The notes under the pieces are model-generated. The model made no database searches and was not told where the DNA came from. It was given only the letters and a program-made list of their open reading frames with translations. From assembly GCA_009760855.2 (NCBI GenBank), contig WPIO01000001.1, positions 18,045,001 through 18,109,000 of the forward strand: a stretch of 64,000 nucleotides of DNA. The letters run 5' to 3'. Positions within the stretch are counted from its first letter, which is position 1. Each line of letters starts with the position of its first letter. Positions 11,213 through 20,933 of the stretch are shown here, in pieces. This DNA comes from Cristatella mucedo. Taxonomy: Eukaryota > Bryozoa > Phylactolaemata > Cristatellidae. The translations under genes and the position numbers were made by a program.

Positions 11213-12700
11213 AATGCTTGCTTTCTCATGTCAGCCGTGAACCGAACTGCATTTCAGTGGGTTCGGACCCGTCGTTTAGCCAGAGGTGCAAAATCTATAA
11301 GTACGTTGGCTAGTGTAGAGTTGCAGCATCGTGTCAAGAAGGTAGAGTCAAGCAGAAGTGCAGAGGAGACAGCAGTCTGCTGCATATAGCATTAATGTCA
11401 AGAGACTTTAGGTTTCTTGACTCGCACATGGTTTTCGATGCCGAAAGAAAAAGCGTACGCGGGAAGTATGAAATCAATGTACGATCAGAAGTGCCAAAAG
11501 AAGTGGCGACAGGGCTCGGTGGGATACAATCGCAGGGGGGAGGGGGCAATGTGATCAAGGGTGCGACCAGTCATATATGTGTACGGGTTTGATCAGGAAC
11601 GGACACAGAAGGGCTCAGACACGGTGAAAGCACGCCGGTACTCATTGGATCGGATGGTTTAATAGAGTGCACGCTAAAACTGCCGAGAATGAGAAGCGAG
11701 CCATTCCTACCGTAGTGCCAAGAGTGGAGAGGACGTCAGAAAAGTAACGCACGCGACGAATCTGGGATTGCTGCCAGGTTGACACTTCAATCCTACTCTC
11801 AGACATCAGCTTCTTTCCGCGATGGACTGAAAGTAGCGGCTCCTTCAGTGAGACGCGTGGAAGACGTTTGGTTTCGAAAGTTGGCATCTGGCCCGGAACT
11901 CCGGAGAATGAATTAGCCATGACCCTAAACTTCATTGTTGATTAAGTTTTTATAAAAAGGTATGTAGTGACCGAAAGCCCGGTGGCGTTCTTTAATGCGC
12001 TGTCAACTGAAAACGAGAACGTCGTTTAATTCTCCATCGAGATACGCATCGGATCTCCCCGAGAACGCCAAGAGCGCCGCAAGTTTTAGCACAACCTCTG
12101 ACCTTTTCTTGTTTTCGGTTCAGAGCCGCTGTCGACTGCCAGACATATCCGCCCACCTTGACTTATCTAGCGCAGCAGCAAGTCACTATTTTTTGCTTTG
12201 TTTCTGCATACATTTTCGCTTACTAGCTGCTAGTTGTCTCGCCTATGCACAGGGTTGGCAGTGGTCAAAATTAAACTGTCGTGTGTTTTTTTAGGCTAGC
12301 TACTGCACAAAGAAAAAAAGTTCGCCACCAAGCCCTGCTCTTTACAAGCACTTGCATTGCTGGCAGCCTAGTCAATATACCTTTCTTCGCAACGTACTTG
12401 GCACTTTTAGCCACAATGGAATGCGAATGGATTACCCGGCTATTGCAGCGCGTGCCGCGCTCTCCGCATTCTCCCTTTGTTGTTTTGGGCTCGTAGACAA
12501 TACCCAAGACTACCGAATGCTTTTCGAATTATTGTCCGATCGAATCCTCGGTAGCGAACTTCGTCCGTCTGGATCGAGCGTATATGACCTAAGACGTCCA
12601 GAATGGAGCTGCGATGCGTTCATGCGACATGCTTAATTTGCTCATTCAAGTCAGCCAAAAGCACACGACGATGTTTCTCGGATTTCTTAATGCTGTATTC
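11213..12700. other. Unassigned sequence
   Basis: No gene recognised. A segment at 12110-12185 is related to 7060-7140. Short ORFs on both strands have no recognisable domains. Confidence 0.4.
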
Positions 12701-13374
12701 AGTAAGTTAAGTAAAGGTCAGCTGATCGTATGCACTGATCGAACGGCCTCATTTATAGAGCGGCAGAAGCGGCCGTAGCGGCCCGCTTCCAGTGGGCAAC
12801 CACAGATTGCACACTGCTGCAGGACTCGAAGTGTAACGCCAGAAAGGTAATGAAAACTTCCAGTTTCCTTTCAAGGGATGCAGTGAATCTCGGGGTGAGT
12901 CGGCGTTAAGTGCTGAGTGCGACTTTCAATGGCGATAAGGCAATTATATTCGACTGGGAGGGAGAAGAGGAAGGTTCCGACTGACAAACCGAGAATTGAA
13001 GCGGATCGCGTGCGTTGGTTGATCAGGCTCACCACGCAAGACGAAATCACTCTCATCCATTATCGGTTGCGATGGGAGTTGACAGCGAGGGATCGCGAAT
13101 ACAGCGGAGCAAAATCGTCCGCATGGCTGAGGGGCTATTACGTACATAGTGCCACTCTCGAAATGAAAGCTATTGCATGTAAGTGCAGAAAGAGATTCAG
13201 TGCCAGTGCGCTTCCGTTATCGTGCAGCGCCCTGCGATTCGGTCCAAGTTTGGCCACTAACTGTGAATTGGAGACTGGACGCGAAACGGCTTGCCGCGAG
13301 GAGCCGCACGCGTACAGCGATTTAGTTGTTGAGAAACCGGATGTATTTATAGCTTCTGACCTCCTATATGCCGG

Positions 13375-13382
13375 TATATAAG
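13375..13382 (+). promoter_or_regulatory. TATA-like core promoter candidate
   Basis: TATATAAG is followed about 30 bp downstream by a pyrimidine tract CTCTCTTTTCTTTT (around 13408-13420). A GTGAGT donor-like site sits at 13439-13444. The spacing would suit a promoter and short first exon, but there is no supporting coding sequence. Confidence 0.2.
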
Positions 13383-13540
13383 AAGAAGAGAATCTTACTT
13401 CAGCCGGCTCTCTTTTCTTTTGGAGCGACGGTCTGTCCGTGAGTCATCGCTCTAGGCTAAGCTTTTAGCAATCTGCTCAAAGTCGCCTACCGACTGTGCT
13501 ACGCAGGTGGTTCTCTCACCGTCGCCAGAGTGGCATTGCT

Positions 13541-13758
13541 GCCGATGGCACCGCTTGCGGCATTTTAGGAGCTCACTCCTTTTGCCCGCTGCGGGCATCT
13601 GATCGGTGCACCTTGCACCGATCAGATGCCGCCGCCCGAACGAATAAGGGCTAGGCAAATGCAGAATTGCCGCGCCCCGCGCGGCTCGGAAGCCGGCAGC
13701 GAGACGCGCGATAAGGACGGAGCAGCGCCGCCAAAATGCCGCAAGCGGCGCTATCGGC
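13541..13758. repeat. Fold-back inverted repeat with perfect central hairpin
   Basis: The outer arms 13541-13566 and 13733-13758 are inverted copies matching at 24 of 26 positions (GCCGAT-GC-CCGCTTGCGG-CATTTT). The centre is a perfect 17-bp inverted repeat, 13594-13610 and 13614-13630 (GGCATCTGATCGGTGCA), with a 3-base spacer. The right arm has roughly 70 bp of extra sequence, so the structure is asymmetric. It could be a MITE or fold-back element; no target-site duplication was recognised. Confidence 0.75.
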
Positions 13759-14650
13759 AACAGCTTTCTAGCGAAAGCGCGAATAATTGCCTTTAAGTCT
13801 GCTTTAATTAGTGCGGCAGGCGCCTAAGCCAGACCCTTTACAAAGAAGTTCCAGCAGCCGGCGCTCAGCGAAGTCACTCGCGGACAGGCCGGCGGTCGCT
13901 CCAAAAAAGGCAGACGAACAGCTATTGCGCGAGGCCGCATGTTTTCGTGCCAGCATCGGTAGCAATTTTCCGCCATGTGCCAGACAGACCAGCTCGCTTT
14001 GCAGCGACGCCGCTGTCCGCTCCGGCCGCTCTGACTCTGCAAGCTGCTGCTGACTTGTCGCCGCAGTTCTCGTCCTGCTCGCGCGCCACCCGATTCACCC
14101 TTCTTCCGGGTCCTTTTGCTCCGGGTCCAGCTCAATCAGTTCGACCTCGCGCAGTGTGACTCGGTGGCTCGGCGCAGGAGCTCGAGTGCCGAAACCGTCG
14201 TCTGCAACGTCGCCGTCGTCGTCATCGTCATCGACCTCGGCGTGCCTACCCGGAAGCGGGGTCCTCGGCGTGTAGACGACGCAGTGTCATTCATTCACTA
14301 CCGCTCTTCTACCGCCTGTCGTTCACTTTTCATTTGCCTCCTCACGGAATGGGTCCCAGCTTCTCAATGCGAGAGCGACTAGGATGTATAAGCCCATTTC
14401 GTCTTTTCATTACCGCCGGCCACCATTCCTGGCGGCCCGCGCTCTCGTGTGTAGTTTTTTGTCCGGTACGTCCGGGCTGCGTGCGTCGGATCGGAAATAG
14501 CGAGCAGCTGCCGGGACGCTGCCTCATTACCTTTGCAGCCATATCGACATTCGATTTAGCTACGATCCCGCGCTGCATTACGCCTCGGGGAATGTTGCCC
14601 GTAAGCACATTAGACCAAGTAATTACAATTAAATGGCTCTAGAATGCTAT

Positions 14651-16405
14651 TTTAAAACCGCAACGCTGTGCTCCTTAGTTGCTGCACATGCAGCTCAGTC
14701 GAGGGAAACCTCTACTCTCTATAGGCGCCGAAGCTCTATAGCCAATCCTTGGTAGAGGTTAATGTTGGTCAGAGCTAAGCACAACGCCGAAGCATCTCCA
14801 GATAACGAGGCAGCGTTTTATTTTTCTGCATACCCTGTCGGCCCAGGGGATGCTGGCGTAAATGTTTCACACACAGTCTGCATCCTGACTCCCTCGTCCC
14901 CCCCCCACCATTCCCTGTATCCACCTTGCTGATTGGTACAACTAATCTGACCTACTGTTGCAAAATAAAGACTCGGCAGTCCACGGGGTTCTGTCCTTAA
15001 GCAGTATTTTGCTCCCTAAATTTAATCGTCCAGATTTAACGCTGAACGCAGGATAGGGCATGTTTTGTCAATACGCTCATAATCCCCGAAGCGGATGGGG
15101 GATGCCATCATTGTAGACTCTGCTGAGAGCTTTCGAACAGCTGCACGCGCGAGCTAGATTAGCACGTACATTACGCGCGAAATTGTCCAGCTAGTAACGA
15201 GTTTGGTCTCCGAGCTTGTCCGAGCCCAGGCAGCATAGACAAATATCGCCGAATACGCATGAGCCCTGCGATAATGTGCGTGCACTTCAGCCAGCCGCAG
15301 CCAGGTTTGTGTGTCGCAGTAGGTCGCACTTGCGTGCCCCCCTTCAAGCAGCGAATGGCGACAAATGGTCGCTAAGGCTTTACTGCCGCTATACGAATGC
15401 AGCTGTTGAACAGCTGCCTTTAATTGCATTGCCTTTTAGACGCTGACACTGAATGTCCCCCTGCCTGAGCTGCCCACAGGACATCTAGCGTTAAAATCTG
15501 TCCGGCGGCTATTGCCCCCTCATGCTCAATCAGTTAATAATAATATTGCACTTGATAAGTTATTTGCAGTTGATGAGAGCCACCTGATGCCGGCACACCA
15601 TGTACTGTTTACGTTAAGCATGCCAAAACAAAGCGTGGCTCCGAGCCCGCTGTCTCTGACTTCTTCTTCTTCTTCCACTATCAAAGCAGCAGCAGCTCTG
15701 CGTTATGCTTCGCCAAGGCATGGCTTCACAGAAGCGATTTCGCTGGTGCCAGAAATCGCCATTGTCAAAGCTTGGCAGGAAGCCGAGCCGGGAACACCGA
15801 GCCAGCAATGGGAGCAGTCTCACTTCTGCTCTCAGGCTGAGGGAGGCAGCGACGATCATTCTAAGCATACAGAATGCCAGCGAACCCACAAAGGAAAAGA
15901 TTCGCTAAAAAACACCAAAGGAAAAGAGGAAACTCCAAAGGAAACTCGAGCCTTTCTGTAACAGAGAATCCTTTCGAGAATCCGAGAAGCCGAGAATCCT
16001 TTCTCGCTCGTCACTTTGAATTTAATCGGCGTGTAATTTTATCGAGCCGCACGACGGCAATGGGACTGCGTGTACAAACTAATACGGCTCGTTCAGGAAG
16101 TTAGGCGTGTGCGTCCGCAGCACGTCCAATCACAGAATCTCCAAAAAGTGGTCTAGCTCGATGGGCGCACCCTTCGTTAGACTCGTTGGCACAGAGCTCA
16201 GCGACCGACGTTTTTTTCAGACTCATCGTGTGCTGGGCTCACGGGGGCGCGACTCAAACTTCTGGCTTCCCGTGGCAAAGATGGACGCCGATGCCACTGA
16301 AGCATCAACAAACTCGAACGCGAAGGAACAGAATCGGCAGCACAATCGGCGTCACCATGTAGCTCCCGCAGCATCTTGAGTGAAGTGAATAGTAGCGAAA
16401 AACTT
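14651..16405. other. Unassigned sequence with a 149-codon ORF
   Basis: The ORF at 15512-15961 (+) has a serine run and a Lys-rich end, with no recognisable family. Nearby sequence carries repeated GAATCC/GAGAATCC words (15960-16000). No other feature could be supported. Confidence 0.35.
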
Positions 16406-16407
16406 AC

Positions 16408-16560
16408 CCAGCTACGACTCTCTGATACTACTACTACTGATCTCTACTGATCTCTACTAATCTCTACTACTACGACTCTCAGCTACGAGTCTCAGCTAGG
16501 ACTCTCTGATAATACTACTGCTGATCTCTACTACTACGACTCTCAGCTACGACTCTCGAT
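16408..16560 (+). repeat. Tandem repeat of CTACTAC / GACTCTC words
   Basis: Two related blocks of roughly 70 bp, each with CTACTACTACTGATCTCTAC followed by ACGACTCTCAGCTACGA. The second copy is partial and substituted. Confidence 0.8.
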
Positions 16561-16669
16561 ATGAGCTCCAGTTAATAAATCTACTTTCACTAGTCCCCCT
16601 ATTAGCACTCCACTAATCGGCACCGCTGACTTTAAAGTCTGCGTACAATTGCGAAAATTTGGATTTGCT

Positions 16670-17125
16670 TTGAGAAGTACACCGCTGCCAAGCTGATCCA
16701 CGCATTTGTGACATCCCGGCTAGGCTTTTTGTAACTCTCTCCTTGACATTTCTTCCGATTGTGCAACAAGGCAGCTATACAGTGACTAGGCTAGCCTGTC
16801 ACGAAAGCCGAAACTGCGGTATAAGTCGCATCTCTTAGACCTGCATCGAGTCTCCATCAAGCAGAGAATTGACTTCAAGGTCACGTCCTTCACTTTTAGG
16901 TCCGTTCAGTGTCTTACTCCGGAGCTACTATCTGGTATTCTCACTCGCTGGCATCCCATCGCATCACCCTAGTCGTTTAGTTAAGCTTCTAAACAACCTC
17001 TAATCCTTTCAAGGTTTCGCCAGCAGTCCATGGTCTCCCAAAGTCTGATTTGACTCACAACATCCCCTGACTCGAGATTTAAAGGACGCAACAGTCTATC
17101 TGTTCCTCGCAGAATTTTCTCAGTC
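16670..17125 (+). mobile_element. L2-clade retrotransposon, old internal 3' fragment
   Basis: It contains AAKLIHAFVTSRLGF (16690-16735), then QxRIDFKV-like coding (AAGCAGAGAATTGACTTCAA, 16860-16880) and TTTTAGGTCCGTTCAG. These are collinear with the clean L2 copies at 37.6 and 55.4 kb. Many stops and indels are present and no 3' tail is visible. Confidence 0.7.
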
Positions 17126-17654
17126 CGTGTGAATTGTCCTACATGTGTTCATTCGCGAGTAAATTGTGCATGTTATCTCTAATCAGTAGCTCCTTAATTT
17201 ACGCCAACTCGAGTCAATACCAATGGCTCCCGAACCTTGAATATATGGCCTATCAGATCTGGGAAACGCCCCAAAAGCATAGGAATAGCCGCTATTCTCA
17301 ATGGACTACGCTTCCATGACCAGGACAGTGATGCATTTGAGATTGACTTATTTTCCAGAACTTTGCCAATACATAAATGGCCAAATGTCTTGTGTGCTAA
17401 ATACAGAGCAGTTTAGTTTCAGCTACCCAAATCATTGGATACATTTCCAAGTTCCCCGAGATGGCATAAAGAGACTGCACGCATCCGGCAGATGTTTTCT
17501 GCTACGTCAGTGGCCAATTTTTTCTAACCCAAAGGTTATCGAGGAAGCGTTTCTTCCGCACTCAGCTCTTCCTCTCGCTTCACTCGGTAAAAAACCTCAA
17601 AAAAAGAAGGATTCCAGAAGCTTCAAGACCTAGCTTCAGGCTTTTCGGTCATCA
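17126..17654. other. Unassigned sequence; possibly the 5' side of copy B
   Basis: An open frame at 17301-17633 (+) lies directly upstream of the pseudogene copy B. Its residues do not match the blocks I would expect there, so I do not assign it. Confidence 0.3.
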
Positions 17655-20290
17655 AAGACTTGTAAATGGCGGCATCATTCCTCATAGGTATCCACTGTAG
17701 TTTTACCAAATTTGCCTGGTCTCTCGGCCTTTGTGACAGCAGGCATCACCATGCACACACTGCCGCCGGTAGGAACGGCCGCAGTCAATCGACTTCTCTA
17801 TGGGGAGCACCAATTGTAAAGTGCGAGCCCCTGCTGGACAGAACACCCGGATGGTGCTGGTGCCAACAACTCTAAGCTGTCCTAGATAAAGGTCAAATCC
17901 AATGTCTTTATTGAACTACAGATATTTAAGATCAGTAAGTGGAATGAATATCCCAAGAAGCTCACTTGTAAGGAGAAAACGCCCCGGAGCGGTGGCTTTG
18001 TCATAGCAGTCTCTTCGGGGGGCTTCCTGGGCAGTCACATGGCAGCAGTGTCTTCGGGGGGCTTCCTGGGCAGTCACATGGCAGCAGTGTCTTCGGGGGG
18101 GGGGGCTTCCTGGGCAGTCACATGGGCAGCAGTGTCTTCGGGGGCTTCCTGGGCAGTCACATGGCAGCAGTGTGTCTCGGGGGGGGGGGCTTCCTGGGCA
18201 GTCACATGGCAGCAGTGGTGTGGGGGGGGGGCTTCCTGGGCATTCACATGGCAGCAGTGTCTTCGGGGGCTTCCTGGGCAGTCACATGGCAGCAGTGTCT
18301 TCGGGGGGGGGGCTTCCTGGGCAGTCACATGGCAGCAGTGTCTTCGGGGGGGGGGGCTTCCTGGGCAGTCACATGGCAGCAGTGTCTTCGGGGGGGGGGG
18401 GCTTCCTGGGCAGTCACATGGCAGCAGTGTCTTCGGGGGCTTCCTGGACAGTCACATGGCAGCAGTGTCTTCGGGGGGGGGGCTTCCTGGGCAGTCACAT
18501 GGCAGCAGTGTCTTCGGGGGCTTCCTGGGCAGTCACATGGCAGCAGTGTCTTCGGGGGGGGGGGCTTCCTGAGCATTCACATGGCAGCAGTGTCTTCGGG
18601 GGCTTCCTGGGCAGTCACATGGCAGCAGTGTCTTCGGGGGCTTCCTGGACAGTCACATGGCAGCAGTGTCTTCGGGGGGGGGCTTCCTGGGCAGTCACAT
18701 GGCAGCAGTGTCTTCGGGGGCTTCCTGGGCAGTCACATGGCAGCAGTGTCTCGGGGGGGGGGGCTTCCTGGGCATTCACATGGCAGCAGTGTCTTCGGGG
18801 GCTTCCTGGGCAGTCACATGGCAGCAGTGTCTTCGGGGGGGGGGGCTTCCTGGGCAGTCACATGGCAGCAGTGTCTTCGGGGGGGGGGCTTCCTGGGCAG
18901 TCACATGGCAGCAGTGTCTCGGGGGGGGGGGCTTCCTGGGCAGTCACATGGCAGCAGTGTCTTCGGGGGGGGGGGCTTCCTGGGCATTCACATGGCAGCA
19001 GTGTCTTCGGGGGCTTCCTGGGCAGTCACATGGCAGCTGTGTCTTCGGGGGGGGGGGGGGGCTTCCTGGGCAGTCACATGGCAGCAGTGTCTTCGGGGGC
19101 TTCCTGGGCAGTCACATGGCAGCAGTGTCTTCGGGGAGGGGGGCTTCCTGGGCATTCACATGGCAGCAGTGTCTTCGGGGGCTTCCTGGGCAGTCACATG
19201 GCGCAGTGTCTTCGGGGGGGGGGCTTCCTGGGCATTCACATGGCAGCAGTGTCTTCGGGGGCTTCCTGGGCAGTCACATGGCAGCAGTGTCTTCGGGGGG
19301 GGGGGGGGGCTTCCTGGGCAGTCACATGGCAGCAGTGTCTCGGGGGGGGGCTTCCTGGGCAGTCACATGGCAGCAGTGTCTTCGGGGGGGGGGGGGCTTC
19401 CTGGGCAGTCACATGGCAGCAGTGTCTTCGGGAGGGCTTCCTGGGCAGTCACATGGCAGCAGTGTCTTCGGGGGGGGGGGCTTCCTGGGCAGTCACATGG
19501 CAGCAGTGTCTTCGGGGGCTTCCTGGGCAGTCACATGGCAGCAGTGTCTTCGGGGGGGGGGGGCTTCCTGGGCAGTCACATGGCAGCAGTGTCTTCGGGG
19601 GGGGGCTTCCTGGGCAGTCACATGGCAGCAGTGTCTTCGGGAGGGCTTCCTGGGCAGTCACATGGCAGCAGTGTCTTCGGGGGGGGGGGGCTTCCTGGGC
19701 AGTCACATGGCAGCAGTGTCTTCGGGAGGGCTTCCTGGGCAGTCACATGGCAGCAGTGTCTTCGGGGGGGGGGGGCTTCCTGGGCATTCACATGGCAGCA
19801 GTGTCTTCGGGGGCTTCCTGGGCAGTCACATGGTAGCAGTGTCTTCGGGGGGGGGGGCTTCCTGGGCAGTCACATGGCAGCAGTGTCTTCGGGGGGGGGG
19901 CTTCCTGGGCAGTCACATGGCAGCAGTGTCTTCGGGGGCTTCCTGGGCAGTCACATGGCAGCAGTGTCTTCGGGGGGGGGGCTTCCTGGGCAGTCACATG
20001 GCGGAAAACAATGAAGAGCTGGTTGACACTACGGTAAAGGTGCAAAACGCAAGGGGCTGCAGGATGTCTTTCGAATTTCATATCCTTGATGCTCATCTTG
20101 ATAAAGTCAAGGAGAATATGAGGGATTACTCCAAGAAATAAGGTGAGTGCTTCCATGACGATTTGCTGCAATTTGAATGCTGCTACCAAGGATGGTATAG
20201 TCGGAGCATTACTGGAGACCATATTCGGGGGCTAATTCATGAAATTACTCATAGGCTAATTGTAAATCTCAACACCTATGCACTTACACA
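17655..20290 (+). pseudogene. Copy B: decayed multi-copy-family gene split by an internal minisatellite
   Basis: Left part: MAASFLIGI, then TKFAWSLGLCDSR and a His pair (17666-17752). Next come NSKLS-x-IKVKSNVF (17866-17907), FKISKWNEYPKKLTCKEKT (~17930-17983) and GFVIAVSSGGFLGSHMA (17992-18042). Right part, straight after the array: HMAENNEELVDTT, GCRMSFEFHILDAHLDKVKE (20058-20117), NMRDYSKK, stop TAA 20139-20141, then GECFHDDLLQFE and QGWYSRS (20142-20205), with degraded coding to about 20290. The two halves are collinear with copies A and C, where no array is present. So the minisatellite at 18006-20003 lies inside what was one continuous coding segment. Product function is unknown. The copy is broken by at least two stops and by frameshifts. 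Confidence 0.75.
18006..20003 (+). repeat. Minisatellite of about 48 units derived from the FLG-x-H coding segment of copy B
   Basis: Hand count gives 48 units. Each unit is GCAGTGTCTTC, a G-run of 5 to about 15, then CTTCCTGGGCAGTCACATGG and CA. With six Gs the unit is 39 bp and reads AVSSGGFLGSHMA in frame. Other G-run lengths shift the frame, which is why long ORFs of 494-630 codons span it in all three plus frames. The first unit (GCAGTCTCTTCGGGGGGC) is continuous with flanking pseudogene codons, and the last runs into ATGGCGGAAAACAATGAAG (MAENNEE). Variants: GCATTCAC for GCAGTCAC in seven units, GGACAGTC in two, TCTCGGG for TCTTCGGG in several, and GGGAGGG in several. Confidence 0.97.
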
Positions 20291-20299
20291 TTTCAAGTG

Positions 20300-20875
20300 A
20301 ATATTCTTGTTTAACTTCAATGCCTCATTTTAATTTTGATTCCAGTTTTTCTGACTTCGTGCGAAGCAAATGATGCAAGTTTGCCTGTCTTCCTATTGGA
20401 AATGGGAAAATTTCAAATTTATCACTGTCCTGGTCACAAAAGCAACGTTTGCCGTTAAACAACAGCTATATTCTTTACTAACGAGGCACAAGCAATTGCA
20501 AAATAACACTTACTAGTCAGGAAAGAAAATTGTGCTACATCGTAGATGTACATGTACACAGTTAGCCGATGGTTGGACGTCTGCTACCTACAGCGACCAA
20601 CGGTCATCCTGAAAGTCAATTGAATACTCGAACAACTTAAGCAAATTGAGAGCAAATTAAATATATGCCGCTATTCGGCTAAAGTCTTGACTGAAGCATG
20701 ATCCTATGTGTTATGAAATATTTGGCAATATCTAGATGTACAGCCTGCATCCAAAAGATATTCAGCAGAGAATGCATTCATTCAGAAATCAGCAGCCCAG
20801 GGGTTACAAGTTGACCTTAGCTGATTCGCCTGAGGGTTAGTGCATGCTCGAAGATGAACTAAGACCCCGGGTCTT
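20300..20875. other. Unassigned AT-rich sequence
   Basis: No domain or element recognised. It may contain the 3' flank of copy B. Confidence 0.4.
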
Positions 20876-20876
20876 T

Positions 20877-20932
<56 letters not shown>
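20876..20932 (+). repeat. (CT)n microsatellite
   Basis: Perfect TC dinucleotide tract of about 57 bp, followed by GAGGGCGGG. Confidence 0.98.

Positions 20933-20933
<1 letters not shown>

Larger units (their letters stand above)
12701..14650. other. CpG-rich block, possible regulatory region or first exon
   Basis: This block is visibly richer in G, C and CpG than its surroundings. It contains the longest non-repetitive ORF outside the OSBP gene (12917-13381 +, first ATG at 12929), which has no recognisable domain or motif. A fold-back structure (13541-13758) and a TATA-like site lie inside. I cannot tell whether this is an unmethylated promoter island or GC-rich repeat. Confidence 0.35.

Noticed and set aside
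12917-13381. 154-codon ORF in CpG-rich DNA
   Set aside because: No domain, biased composition typical of GC-rich non-coding sequence, and no splice or conservation evidence. Kept only as a note in the region entry.
18006-20003. CRISPR array
   Set aside because: Tandem units without unique spacers, in animal DNA with introns and retrotransposons. It is a minisatellite.
18122-20141. Very long ORFs (494-630 codons) in three plus frames across 18.0-20.1 kb
   Set aside because: They are products of a minisatellite without stop codons. Frame changes with each G-run length, and the only family-like residues are the repeated FLG-x-H unit and the decayed 3' flank.
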